A stretch of 64,000 nt of DNA from Juglans regia (taxonomy: Eukaryota; Streptophyta; Magnoliopsida; Fagales; Juglandaceae), in NCBI RefSeq assembly GCF_001411555.2, contig NC_049911.1, positions 1,178,001 to 1,242,000 on the forward strand. The letters are read 5' to 3'. Under the pieces are notes generated by a model. That model searched no databases. It saw nothing but the letters and a program-made list of their open reading frames with translations, and was not told the DNA's origin. The position numbers and the translations under genes were made by a program. Positions 33,960 through 46,455 of this stretch are shown here, piece by piece (positions within the stretch are counted from its first letter, which is position 1; every line of letters begins with the position of its first letter).

Positions 33960-34320
33960 AGAGCGTTTAAATGCTCTGGGTTAAGACTGCAGTTTGAAGT
34001 AAATTAGGAAATGTGATGTCCCCCCTTTCCCTTTTGTTGCACAGTTGCATGACATATAGACTTCTCTGTGTCGCATTCAACTCGGGATTATTTAGGAGGA
34101 AACTCCGTTTGTCTGTATGTCTTGAAATTCTGGAAGTTCACTGTAATATAAGGCGATCTTCTTGCTTCAGAATGAAAGTAGCCTCAAGGCCCTCGACAAG
34201 GTCTCAGAAACTGGATTGTTGATATGATCTTATAAAATCACCTAAACCGAATATATTACGAAATGTTCCAATCATGATCCATGTATACAAATTTTTATAC
34301 ATGGAAACATGATGCAGAAG
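33960..34320. other. 3' UTR and flank of TRAPPC6; nothing else seen
   Basis: Follows the TGA at 33957-33959. No strong AATAAA is seen nearby and no coding frame has recognisable phrases. Confidence 0.5.
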
Positions 34321-34567
34321 AACCCCGAGGGGTTGGCCCAAGTGGTGAAGGCCTTGGTCTTGGGGTATCATTCACTCTAAGGTCCAAGGTTCAATATCTT
34401 ATGGGTTCAAACAATCTTTTGGGGCTACCCCTAGTGAAAAGCTAGCGATTTGACCAGTTATGTGTAGGGAAATTTTCGACGTGCGGTGCACGGGACCGGA
34501 GTTTATTTTGCAGGAGTGGGTCCGAAGGGCCCTACCTTAGAGAGGTTTCTCAACATTAAAAAAAAAA
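34321..34567 (+). mobile_element. tRNA-derived SINE
   Basis: Starts AACCCCGAGGGGTTGGCCCA with a tRNA-like A box (TTGGCCCAAGTGGTGAAGG). About 40 bp later comes a B-box-like GGTCCAAGGTTCAATATC, then a non-tRNA body (GGGGCTACCCCTAGTGAAAA) and a short A tail. It is flanked by ATGATGCAGAAG (34309-34320) and ATGATGTAGAAAG (34568-34580), a target duplication with one mismatch. It cannot be a functional tRNA, because no cloverleaf or CCA context remains. Confidence 0.8.
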
Positions 34568-34580
34568 ATGATGTAGAAAG

Positions 34581-37069
34581 GAATATCATGTGTTCCAATC
34601 ACTCACTGTAATACGTGTATATGATATTTATATGATATTAACAAATAAAAGGACTTAAAACAAAAAAACATATGAAAGGAACATGCTAATTCTTAGTCTT
34701 TTACCATGCATATTTTGTAGATTGACACACTGGGAATTATTCTGCGAGTGTACCATTGATTTGGGGTGTTTGAATATATATATTAGGATAGTTCTTCACT
34801 GAGGGTGTGAAGGAAACCGTAAGACAAAGGTAACTATTCATATAGGAACTACTAATACAAATAAGGCATAACTACCAACAATTGCTGCATAACTTCTATT
34901 AACTGCCATCAACTGTTATCAACTGCCCATTCCAAGAATCTCCATAGGTTGCATAATGCATACATGATTGTGGTTTGCTCATTCTGTCACGTTCAATCCA
35001 TGTAAAATACAACACTTGTTTTGAAACTTATTATATTTATATAAAAAAAAAATCAAAATAATATTAATTAGTTGATGTGGCAAGCCTCTATATCCTCTAC
35101 ATCACTCATAAATTTTGGTGTGCCAAAATATAGACCTGTAAGTTGTAAATACTTTTGCATGGCATATGACCATGTGGCTTATCAGTGCCCTTCCGTAATT
35201 TTAGTGTATTTCGGACCGATCAGCAACCAATTCTTTTTTTTTTTTTTTTCAAATTTTGGTAACCAATCATCCCTTTTAGAGAAAGACCTTTTGAAATAGG
35301 ATGATAGCCTTGAGGGTCAAACCATTTTTTTTTTTTTATAATTTCAAAAGAAGAAAGTCAGAAACAGACATTTTGAAATAGGATAGCTACTGGTTAAAAA
35401 AAAAAAAAAAAAGTGGGTAGATAGCTACTACATAGTCTACATGGAGATAGTTTAAAACAAGTGAAAATTAGAAAATGAAAACAAGGGATGACTAATATAT
35501 TGTACCAAACAAATAAAATTGGAAAAATGATATTTTATTTTTTTAATAGTAGATTTTATTTTTTTAAAAGAGTACGGATAGTTTGCACACTCTAAAATTG
35601 TATATAACTTACTCTATAAAATTATTGCCTATTTTATAAAAATGCTTTCCAAATAGAGTTGTAAAAAAAAAAAGTAAAAAAAATATATATGTATATTAAA
35701 GATTTGCACATATCAACGAAATTCTGCTATTTAGTTCATTATGTTTTATTTCTCTCTCTATTTCGTTACATTCCATAAAAACCCAAATCCAATATCAACT
35801 TTTATGTTTTTTTTTTTTTTAATCCTCACGAGTCCTAAGCTTCAAAAGACCTCTTCTACTAGACTCGAAATAAATCAAACTGGCAAGTATAGAACGTTAT
35901 TAATATTCAGATGAATTTTATGCATCAACTATCATTTATTTTCACACTCTATATATATTTTTTTAAAATTTGAAAGTATTTTTCATAGAATGTGGGGATG
36001 CTTTTCATAGAGTGTAAGGTAGGGGTGCTACCCACCCCTTCCTCGCACCCCGCCCTCGCATCCCCCTAAGGGGATGCGGGGCAGATTCCCAATCTGCCTC
36101 GCCTCATGTTTACTTAAAAAATTAAGTACATTTTATTAAGTTTTAAAATTATTCATAGGTCTAAAAATGATTAAAAATACATTTTTAGATCTAAATTGTA
36201 AATTTAAATTTTGTAAATATGACTATAATTTAAAAATTATATAGTTTTTAAATTTGTTAGTACATGCTTTGTGAATAAGTATAACAAATTATAATATATA
36301 TTTATATATACACAATTTATAAAATATAAATATATATTTATATTTATATATATATATATATATACACACACATATATATTAAAGTGGTTGAGAAAAAATA
36401 TTTTTGTGTTCGAAACTGAGAAACAATTTTAATATGTTATTCAAACTATATAGGGATAAGAGTGCACCGTGCTTTACCGTTGCAGAAGAATTTGCTTCCG
36501 TGATTATAGTTTGCCGAGTGATCAAATCCTTTTTTAGCCGTTGAATAATCTCTGCACGTTCTTTCTTGAGCACTTTGGTGACTCCCGCACTTCCTTTCTC
36601 CTTCCATTTTTCTTTCACCCACGTAAACCCTTCAAAAACGCAGCAGCAAGCAGCCACAGCAAAATGCAGGAATAGGAAAAAGATCGATCATTGCTTCACT
36701 TTCACACGGCCTTCAACGCTATCACTCTTTCTTTTTCCGTAAGTAAAACTTTTCCCACTTTTATTTGTCAATGATTGTTTTTAAAGCCTCACATGCAAAA
36801 CGTGCCTTTCTTATTCAATATTTTACGTTCTTTTATTCAATCTAAAGATATCACCTTTTACTTCTCCAGTTTAGATTCTATTCTTGGGCTTGGATCAAAA
36901 GCTTCGCTTGCAAGAAAATTTATAGATTAGGGTTTGCGGGTGTGTCTATATGTACACACACACATATTGTTACATAGACCTTGAGTAGGGTTTTTTCTTT
37001 CCGTACAGTTCCTTGGGCAGGGTTTTAAATTTTCTCAAGGGTTTCTTGGGGAAGAAGTTTTCTCTTTAA
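34581..37069. other. Spacer before the FRIGIDA-like gene; no firm gene
   Basis: AT-rich with poly-A/T tracts and a partial MITE at about 35530-35640. A TATGCATCA-family repeat copy lies at about 35925-36025, and a GC-rich block at 36026-36106. A TA repeat is at about 36345-36365 and CA-rich runs near 36955. The last 300 bp are the likely 5' UTR of the FRIGIDA-like gene. A 92-aa minus-strand frame at 36657-36379 is unassigned. Confidence 0.55.
36026..36106. repeat. GC-rich block with palindrome
   Basis: Reads CTCGCACCCCGCCCTCGCAT, then a near-perfect palindrome CGCATCCCCCTAAGGGGATGCG, then GGGGCAGATTCCCAATCTG. It is a sharp GC island in AT-rich DNA; the only comparable block is at 47868-47985. 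Confidence 0.7.
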
Positions 37070-39108
37070 ATGGAGAAAATCTCGTCGGATTTGAAGCTCT
37101 CTGAGTTGAAACAGAACGGTCTGAACAGAGCCTATGAAAACATGAATGCCCAATGGAGAGATTTGGAGGAACACTTCGACTTAACTCGGAAATCCATCGA
37201 ATCCCAGTTTGAAGAGCTTGAACGGCGTGCAAAAGAGGGGGGTTTGAAGGAGCAGCAGTTGGATACAATGCAGGAACATCTGAGAGAGTGTGAGAGAGAG
37301 CTTGCTGCAAAGGAGAGCAAACTGGGTTCGGTGGTAGAGAAGCTTCGGTTGAAAGAGGAGCACCTGGATTCAACACGAAAGTCAGTGGAGGAGTGCTCCG
37401 GTGACCTTGAGTTTAAAAAACAGGAATTGCGGTCTATGCAAATATCAGTGGCGAAGTGCTTTTCAGAGATTGAGTCTAAAAAGAATCAACTGGGGTCATT
37501 GGAGCAGTCGTTAGTGCAATGTTCCAAGAAACTGAGATGGAAAGAGCAGCGGCTGGAGGTGGTTGAGAAGTCGATTCATAAATGTTTTGATGAAGTTATA
37601 CTGAAGGGGAAGGAACTTGAGTCCGCAGAAAAAAGATTAGAAGATTGTCTTGGGAAGCTTGAACTGAAAGAGAAGGAACTATGTGAGGTTCAAAAGTTGA
37701 TTAGAGAGCGATGTGTCGAGCTCGAGTTGAAGGAGAGGCAGATTGACAGTATCAAAATATTGATTCAAGAAAACAGTGAAGAGCTTGAGTTGAAGGTAAA
37801 GCAATGTGGTGAAACAGAAAAGTCAATCAAGGATCAGAAAATGGAACTTAAACTTAAAGAGAAGAAAGTTGAATCTGTTGATAAATCCATCAAAGAGCAG
37901 TTGGAAGAAGTTAAATCAAGAGAAAAGATAATGGATTTGAGAGAAAGAAAAATTAAAGACTTAACTGATGAAGTTGAGTCTGAGGGAAAGAAACTTGATT
38001 CAATCCAAGAAGTGTACAAAAGATATTGTGACGATGTTGAATTGAAAGAGAGAGAATATAATGCAATTGGAAGGTCCATTGAAGAACGCAAGCAGGAGCT
38101 TGAATTGAAAGAAAATCAACTAAAATCGACCCAAAATTTTATTGAAGAGTCTGACAAGAAGCTCAAATCAAAAGAGGAAATGCTTGATTTAATCCAAAAA
38201 AAAATTGTGGAATGCTCTAGGGAAAAAGAATTGAAGGAGAAGCAGCTTGATTTCCTAGAAGAATCTATCAAAAAGTGCACTGATAGTCTTGTATCAAAGG
38301 AGAAGCAACTCAATTATGTACAAGACATAGCAAAAGAACGCCTCAAAGAACTGGAATTTGAAGAGAAAAATCTTGTCTCATTCAAGAACTCCATAGAAGA
38401 GTGTTCACATGATCTTGAAATGAGAGAAAGGCAGTTCGAAAAACGAGCTAGGGAGCTTGACTTAAAAGAGAAACAACTCAATACATTACAAAATCCAATC
38501 AATGAGGCTATAAAAGAGAAGGAATTGAAGGGGAAGAAGTGTAACTTTCCTTCACAATTGAAGACTGAACAGCTTGAATACACCATTGCCAACAATGCTA
38601 CTGTTCATTACCCTGCACCTTTCAGACCCTGTGCCCATGGACGAAGTTTGCAATTGTTAATGAATGAGAGTTTGCATAGGCACGAGCTAGTGTGTGGTCA
38701 GGTCTCTACAATTCTTCAAACATCATCGAACCCTTCGAAGTTGGTGCTAGATGCAATGCATGGGTTTTATCCTCCACATTCAAGGGAGGGATTTATGGAG
38801 TTTGATGTGAATATTATTAGGAGGAGTTGCATTCTTTTGTTAGAGCAGTTAATGAAGGCCTCACCTGTGGTTAACCCTCAAGTGAGGGAAGCAGCAATGA
38901 AGTTGGCAGTTGAATGGAAGCAAAAGATGAGAATGGCCCATGATAATTGTTTCGAGGTTTTGGGTTTTCTGCAGCTTTTGGCTGCATACAGATTGAGCTC
39001 TTGTTTTAATGGATATGAGCTCCAGAGTCTTCTTGATATGGTTGATCAGCATGCACAGGCGCTTGAATTACGGCAAACCCTTGGTATTGCATGTAAAACA
39101 CCTGGTAA

Positions 39109-39141
<33 letters not shown>

Positions 39142-42100
39142 TACGCGCGCACACATTATTTTTTTAATCATGTCTGTTGAGATATCATATCAACGATAAC
39201 ATTGGTAGTCTTGATAACTCCTTTTCATTTTAGCTTATACGGGAGAATCCGAAGGTGAAATGTGGTGTTTTGAGTGGGAGGCTTGTGGATCAAACCAATT
39301 TTGTTTCATACTGATGCCATTGAGGCCTCACTAAAGAAGCGTATAAATGGTTAATGATCCTGACTGAGACCAATTAGGTCCATATGTTGTGTTGGCACAT
39401 TTCTATAACACAACGCTAAATACATTTGGGTCTAAGTGAGTTGTGCTGAATATTTGAAGACCTATTGTGTGTACTCCTGAAGTCACAGTCATTATAAAAT
39501 TATAAACACGTTGATCTTTGTGATTTTGGGCAGTAAGTGACTAGAAGTCCAAGGATTTGACCTTAGGAATATTTAAGTATTTGTAACTTAGAGTTAGAGT
39601 GTTGTGTTTATCTATGAACGTTAAGTTTTGATTAAAAAAAGAATTCATTTCCACTTGGGCTATCACACCAATTGCTTTGTTAGAAGCATGTTCAAGGTCT
39701 TGTTCGAACAAGAAAATAAAATTTCTAAACCCAAAAGCATCCTTGGAAGCATATGAAATCATGTTTGAACGGAATGGTTGAATATAGATTTCAAATTTCT
39801 TTGTCCAAAGTGTATTTGATGAACATTTTTAACAATACCAAAAAGGTATAACTCAAATTTGTTCTGTTCGAAACTCATTCAAAGACCATTTGAATGCAAA
39901 TGTTGTTTTGCTAATGGTCTGTTCAAGCAGATACTTACCCCTCTGAGGGATGCCGTGCAATGTTGAAAATTTGCACTCATTCTCTAGGGCTAGGGTTTTC
40001 AAGATCTTTTACCATGAGTAAAACCACTTCTTTTGTGATTGTTGAGAGCAGTAAGAGCCTCGTTGAAAGAAAAACAAGAATGCTCTTGACAGAAAAAGAG
40101 AGAATTTTCTATAATGAAATTCTTGTGATGCTGCAAGTAATAGATGGCCTTTAAAGTTGTCCCCAGAAGCCATTCTTTATCTTGAGATCAATTATTCTAC
40201 ACTGTAGTGTGAAGTTCCGAGCATGGAGTTTGATGATACTGAGTGGAATGGAGCGTGCATTGAGGTGTCGATGTGTGAGGTCAACAAATAAAGGAGTAAG
40301 GGTTGTGGGGATATGAGTTGGTGAACAATCAGGAACAGTATAATACGAATTTGTGGAGGGTCAAGTCAGTTACTAAGCTATATGCGAGTCCATGAGCCTT
40401 GTAGTTGTTTCTTTTAAATAGTGATATCATTTAAGCTGGACTTGGTTCCATTTTATTTTTGGTTATTTATGTAGGAGATATTGTGTATGTATGTGGTACA
40501 GTTGGTATTATATGCTGTGATTGATTGTTGATTGCATTTATTCATAATCATTTTGTAGTTGTAATAGAGATTATATCACACACTTGACAATCAATCTTGT
40601 GAAATTTTGCAATACATTTGATTGATTGGAAATAGAGACTGATGTATAGTTCAATTGGAGCTATTCGTCCTTTCCTCTAGATCTGGCAAATAATTTAGCA
40701 TCATCAGGTCCTGCTCTGTTATTTTAGTGGTGTCAAATTTCATTCTTTGTGGAGCAGCATGCTGTTGCCCTGGGACTGATCTTGATACTTGATTGTTTGC
40801 ATGTAGATAATCCATTCACTATGGCTGGTGACAGTGTTATCGTAAAATAGCTTGTTGGTTAAAATGTCTTTCCTCCCTCTCATTTGATCTCTAACTGATC
40901 TAGTGGTTTAATTTTGGTATTACTGTAATAATGATGGCATGTAACAAATTCGGCATGCTGTTCCTTTTTTCCACCATCACTTCTAGTGAGCTCAAGCTCT
41001 AATTTAATCATTTAAACATTTGGCTTCCTCAAATATAGATTCCACCTTGAGTTTCTGATGATTTGTTTTGTGTCAATGAAAATTTATTCCTCATGTATGC
41101 TTTACATTTAATACAGAAAACTCTTACAAATTGATTACTGATTGCCCTTAATACCTGTCCAGTGACTAGCATCCTTCATTCCCGAGAGCGACCTGAATAT
41201 TTGCCCCCAGAAAATGCAGCCAATTCTTCTTTTGCAGATCTTCAACTAACTGCCACTACATACAAGAATTTTCAGTTGCTCTTGAATGAGCAATGGAACA
41301 GTCCTGATGAAATGTGCGATGCAATTTTTCATTCTCTTCAAATGTCATTGGACCCGGCAAAGCTTGTTTTGGATGTGATTCAGGGGTCTTTCCCTCGTAT
41401 TTGGGAGAAGAGAGAGACTGGTTTTCAAGCAAGTTCCATGAATGGTTACTTTTTTATGCTAGAGCAGCTAATGAGAATGTCACCACAGATTGATCCACAA
41501 GTTAAAGAAGAAGCAATTAAGCTGGCGGTTGACTGGAAAGAAAGATTGATTGTCAATACTAGGAATTCTTTGGAGGTTTTGGCTTTTCTGCAGCTGTTAG
41601 CATCTTATGGTTTGGCATCTTCATTTGATGGATATGAGATTTTAAAGCTTTTTGAAGTTGTTACACAATATAAACAGGCTGTAGAATTATGTCAGACCCT
41701 TGGTTTTGCAGATGAGATTCCTGGTAAGTTTTTTAATTGGTGATTCTGCTTACTCCTTGATCTGTGTTTTGTATGTTCCCATGATGTTAACTTCTTAGTT
41801 TTCAGTTTTTGTGCCACTTATAGAATTTGTCTTCTAGAAAGTTTTGCCAAAAAAAAAAAAAAAAAACAGAAAAGAAAAGAAAAGAAATGCAAAAGAAGGT
41901 TTCTTGAGGTGAGAGTTTCTTGTAACCACATTCTTCCCTCTTTTACGATTAACTAGTCATAAAACCTGCACGATCTGTAGAAATAATTAAATTTATTAAA
42001 TGAAAATACTCAATTGAACTAAGTTAGCATGCCTTGACACATTATGCGATAAACAGAAATTTAAAAAAAAGTTCCAATGTAGCATTTTGATCTTTAAAAT

Positions 42101-43319
42101 TTTGATTGAGCAACTTGATTTTTAAACCTCACAAGTTTTGCTTGAGTGACAATAGAAACCAAAAGCTATTTATAAAATGCACTAGGAAATTAAATATGCC
42201 GTTAATATTTAATAATCTTACTTTTAAATGAAATTATAAATTTAGTTTGATACATTTTTTAATTATGTAAATAATTTGATGATTTATAAGCTTATTTTAA
42301 TACTATTTATTGCTTATAATAACAAAAATGAGGAGTGGGTGATGTGATTTTATAGCACTAGTTGTTATTACATGGTGTAATAGCTGATGATATAGTTTCA
42401 TGAGAGCAAGCTCTATGTTTCGAGAATTTTATAGCATATAGATTCTGTGCTTTTATTTTCTGAGATTGCTTATTGAACTGGGTCTTGTTTGAATTTGCTT
42501 AAACTGAAGTAGTTCATCATTCTCTTAAGTGAACCCACATGGTGCATTTATCTATACTTTGCTATTGTCAATCTTGTTTGTTGTTCTTTTTTTTCAATAA
42601 TTTGCATTTCAGAAATTCTCAGGAGTTTGAAAAAGTCTGCAATTTGTTCGTGTTTTACAGATTTTATTGAGAAATTGATTGAGAGGAAGCTGTATATTAA
42701 GGCTGTTAGATTTGTGTGTGCCTTCAAGTTGGTTGACAACTTTCCACCAGTACTTTTGCTGAAAGAATACCTGGAGAATGCAAGGAGGTCTGCCCAGAAA
42801 TTATGCCAGAAAAAGAAATCATTTCAAGCAAAGGTATGTTTTCTCCTGCCTTTTTTATGTCAATGGCAGCTTCCTAGTCTCAGCTGCCGTTTTAATGTTA
42901 ATAAAATTCTGCTTCTTCCAATATTGACTTGCTCACAGGATGAGGCCACAGATGGTGAAATAGATGCTCTAAGAACCGCAATGGAATGCATTATCGATTT
43001 CAACCTTGAATCCGAGTTCCCACCCAAGGACATTGAAAAACGCATTGTTGAGCTTGAGAAGCTGAGGGCAGAAAGGAGAAGTTCTGTACCAGGCCCCAAG
43101 AAGCAAGTGTGGCACCAGAATAAAAATAAACGTCTTCGAACTGAGGTATCCACTGTTGAACCCTTTGACATTCCAGTTTTCACTCCGTCTGGGCAGTATG
43201 AAACAAGTTATCTTTATAGTGGAGGACCTCGGCAGTTTGCCTCCTCAGGCAACAGCTCCAGAAATAATTTGCGTACTAGGCAGGGTTTTGCTGGAAATCA
43301 TTACTTGTATCATTCCTGA
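37070..43319 (+). CDS. FRL: FRIGIDA-like protein with long coiled coil and duplicated FRIGIDA half-domain
   Basis: Four exons: 37070-39104, 41163-41723, 42661-42833 and 42939-43319; phases agree and give 1049 aa. Residues 1 to about 500 are coiled coil with a 21-residue period, units of the form KEKQLDxLxxSIxxCxxELEL. Residues about 525-678 match the first half of a FRIGIDA domain (SKLVLDAMHGF, CILLLEQLMKASP, AVEWKQKM, LGFLQLLAAYRL). Exon 2 (residues 679-865) repeats that half (AKLVLDVIQGS, MLEQLMRMSPQIDPQVKEE, LAFLQLLASYGLASSF). Exon 3 gives the second half (DFIEKLIERKLYIKAVRFV, FPPVLLLKEYLENARRSA). The C-terminus has basic KNKRLRTE and a Gly/Ser/Tyr-rich tail. FRIGIDA-like proteins act in the nucleus with flowering and chromatin regulators; members with this coiled-coil-plus-repeat layout (AT5G27220-like) are less studied. 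No functional claim beyond family is made. Confidence 0.92.
37255..38530 (+). repeat. 21-residue coiled-coil coding repeats
   Basis: Within FRIGIDA-like exon 1 the unit KEKQL...(16 residues) recurs about every 63 bp. Examples: KEKQLDFLEESIKKCTDSLV, KEKQLNYVQDIAKERLKELE, EEKNLVSFKNSIEECSHDLE. Some 20 units can be followed. The spacing is three heptads, so repeats and coiled-coil register coincide. Confidence 0.85.
39109..39153. repeat. (TC)n(AC)n microsatellite at the first splice donor of the FRIGIDA-like gene
   Basis: The donor GTAATC at 39105 runs directly into about 12 TC units and then CACACACACATACGCGCGCA, so the repeat starts within the donor's extended consensus. Confidence 0.9.
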
Positions 43320-44084
43320 CCTAAACTCAGCCTTAATTATGACAGGCCAATGTCTGATGTTGTAATTATTACAGGCCAGTGTACAGTGATTGCCAGCACT
43401 ATCATACTCTCAAATTTCTCATACAAAGAGCCTAGACATGAATGCATGGTAATACAAATCTTTTGGAAACTTTTTTAATACCATTTCTAGTGACTTTATT
43501 TCTACTATGAGAATCAATTGTGTGAAAGAATGACAGATACGCATGCCATTCATTATACTATTTATGCATGATGGAAGTATGATAAGTGTGCATGTTTTTA
43601 GTTAGTATTGTGTGAAAGAATGACAGATACGCATGCCACTTTTTCAATGATTTATTTGGTTAGTCATGTTTACACAGCAATGTTGTTGAATCTTATGGTT
43701 TCAAATGCATTGCGATCACTGATCATCTAACTAGCAAAGATAGTTCAACCACCTTGTTGGAGTGGAAGGTGCTCGGCTGCAGATCTTACAATTATAATTT
43801 TTAGCAAAATTCTTATTTTTCAATGTTTTTCCCTCCGATCTTTGAAGTTTTCAGGCTTTTTTTACTATTTATGCATGATGGTAGTATGATTAAGAGTAAT
43901 GTTGTTTCTCATCTTAAATTTTATCAATGCTGTCATCTTTGTTGACTAAACATGTTTAAAGGAAAATTATTTGTACATAGCTAGTTATGCAAGTCTACAA
44001 ATCTTTTGAAAAAAAAGTAAGACAATTTATAAAGAAATTGACTTTTTTGGATTCTATTTTCTTTTAAAAAGTTTGTGTATGGGA

Positions 44085-44225
44085 TTTACTATGCATCAAT
44101 TATTATTCATTCTTACATTTCATACCTATAATTTTTTCATAGGATGTGGGTATGTTTTTTATAAGATATGAGGATATTTTTTATAAGTTGTGAAATGATA
44201 AATAATGACCGATGAGAAATAATTT
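44085..44225. repeat. Short dispersed repeat, family with TATGCATCA start (copy 3)
   Basis: Reads CTATGCATCAATTATTATTC, CATACCTATAATTTTTTCAT, GATGTGGGTATGTTTTTTAT and AAATGATAAATAATGACC. The block order is the same as at 19318-19465. Confidence 0.65.
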
Positions 44226-44713
44226 TTTCACATCAAATACCCCATTCTATTTCTATCTAAAAGAAAAGCCCTGGTAAACAGGGTGCTGGAGTTGAGGGCC
44301 ACCAAGATATTATGAGTTATGACCAAATCTACAACCACAACTACTTGTTGGAATGAAAGGTCACCAGTTTGGAGTCTGGACAAGACAAGAGGCCGCCCAT
44401 CACAAGCCATTATTTGGTGAGATTGTGACAGAGTGGCTGCCAAGGAGTCAGGCCCTCTGAGCTGGTTGTGACTGTGATTTCAATTTCAAAAATGATAAAT
44501 GTTGCATAATTAAATTTGTGCCCATCACTTTTTTTTTTTAAATTAAATTTGTATCCAACATTACTTTATAATATTTTATTAAAAAATATGTTAGTAATTA
44601 CCAATCTGAAGGAATTGAGAACAATTTTTCAATGGAAAGAGCATGCTCAAAAAAAAAAAAAAAAAACTCGAAATTTCCTTTAAAATTGAACTAAAGAAAA
44701 TTCCCTTAAAATT

Positions 44714-44738
44714 CTAATAATAATAATAATAATAATAA
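44714..44738. repeat. (TAA)n microsatellite
   Basis: About eight TAA units. Confidence 0.9.
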
Positions 44739-45139
44739 AACGTGCAATCAGAGAACAAATACGTGATATCTCTATCCATGATATCAACCCAGATATTTGA
44801 CAAATGTTGAATCGTGGTTATCCCTCAACAACCGCAACCAAAGAAAAATGTCTCTTTAAAAAGTTGTTTATTTTCTCGTCCCACCAAAACAGTCTCTTTC
44901 CCCATTATACGTCCAAATCACTCTTTATTAACGCTCTATTCACTATTTAGTCTTCTTGTATATAAGTCTTGAGATCTATAATGAAAAAATTTGATTTTTA
45001 TGTGTACTAAATTTTTCCTTTTTTTTTTTTTTTAAATGAAATATACAAGACTTGCATATTTTTAAACTGTTTAAATCATTTTCCAAATAGTAAATGCTTC
45101 CCTCATCATCTTTGTTCCTCCTTCCGGATATATCTGTTT

Positions 45140-45345
45140 GAATATTAGGAATATGACTGTTTGAATACAGAAATTATTTCATCTTATCATTATAATTTTT
45201 TCAAATTCTCACAAAAAATATAATAAATAATTTAATTTTTTCAAATTTTAAAACAATAACAATATTAAAAAATAATATTCTAATAATATTTTATTCAACT
45301 CATTTAAAATCATCTCACCTCATTTCATCTTACTGCCCAAAATCT
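45140..45345. mobile_element. Tourist-like MITE, degenerate
   Basis: Contains TTTCATCTTATCATTATAAT, AATAAATAATTTAATTTTTT, ATATTAAAAAATAATATTCT and AATCATCTCACCTCATTTCA in family order. Ends are blurred. Confidence 0.6.
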
Positions 45346-46455
45346 GCCCGGATTTCTTGAGGGGTATTTGAAGCTTTTACCATTGCCTGGCAAATCAATC
45401 TCCCTCAAAGACAACATTGGCAAATCCTAGGTCAGAAACATAGGTATATTGCTTTACATCCCCTGCTGAGTCTCGAATGATGACTCCAAGACCAGTTTTT
45501 TTGGCATTTACATCAGTAGTATCATCCCAAGTTGTCTTCACTTGATTTTCACTTGGCTTTTTCCCACCTGATTACATTTCTTTCCATCTTTCAGTCTTTG
45601 ATGTTCATGTAGTAACTTTTGATAAAATGTTTAAAACTTTAACCTTTATCTTAAATAAAATTACACATATATTATATGTCAGCATTTAAGTCTATAGGAT
45701 TTTAGTAATTCATATATAAGCTGACAAAATTTAAACTATTTTAATCAATATAATATTATTACTCTAAAAGTTAAAAGATATTTATTTATATCTTTATATG
45801 TTATGCATATGTAACTATGATTATATTATCTCTCTGTCTTTTTAATCTTATTACAGGCTGAATTATACCATTCTATGAGGCCTTTTCAAAGAAAAACGTT
45901 GGATGCAAGCGGCCAAAGTACAACTAGCGTGCAAACGCTGACGTGGTGACCGTGTCATTTAATAAAACGACTATGCTTCATCAGCATTTTTTTGAGGAAT
46001 GAAATGGTGTGTTTCATGAAATCCCTTTGCATTTTGTTTTTGTAACCCTAAGGTCCTCTCCCTCTCCATTTCGTAACCCTGAAAAGTGTGCAAGAGAAAC
46101 AAAGAAATCTATTAACGAATAAATCAACAAGCAACAACAAAAATGAGTTTGGAAAAAATTGTGGAAATGAGTTTGGGAGAGATTGTCGAAATGGGTTTAG
46201 GAGAAATTCGCAAATAATGAAATCCAACATTTTTCCTCTTTTACATATGAAATCTAACAAATGAATTTGTTTTTCTTGATGGATAAATGCTTTCGGAGGC
46301 ATTTCGTCGGAGGAAGGCCAAATTTTTTGTATTCTAATGTCGGTTGATTTATGGTATGCTTCTCTCACCTTTCTTGTTTTGATTTTTTTTCTTATATAAG
46401 CTTCGCCACGTCCCCCGGTTACATGCCACTTGTGCAGTGGCACTTGTCCATAACA

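Larger units (their letters stand above)
43320..46455. other. Flank of the FRIGIDA-like gene and AT-rich spacer; no gene seen
   Basis: Short direct repeats occur at 43525 and 43613 (TGTGTGAAAGAATGACAGAT). A TATGCATCA-family repeat is at about 44085-44225, a (TAA)n run at 44714-44738 and a MITE at about 45140-45345. A 164-aa minus-strand frame at 46542-46048 has no recognisable motif and overlaps a MITE. Confidence 0.55.

Noticed and set aside
34321..34400. A functional tRNA gene
   Set aside because: Only box-like similarity; the element has an A tail and target duplications and no cloverleaf could be folded by eye, so it is called a SINE.
36379..36657. 92-aa minus-strand frame upstream of the FRIGIDA-like gene
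   Set aside because: The Lys/Glu-rich stretch (VLKKERAEIIQRLKKDLI) looks somewhat protein-like and could be a divergent gene start, but no family, splice partner or second exon could be found; left unassigned.
37834..38595. Minus-strand frames within the FRIGIDA-like exon 1
   Set aside because: Ser/Phe-rich antisense shadows of the Lys/Glu-rich coiled coil.
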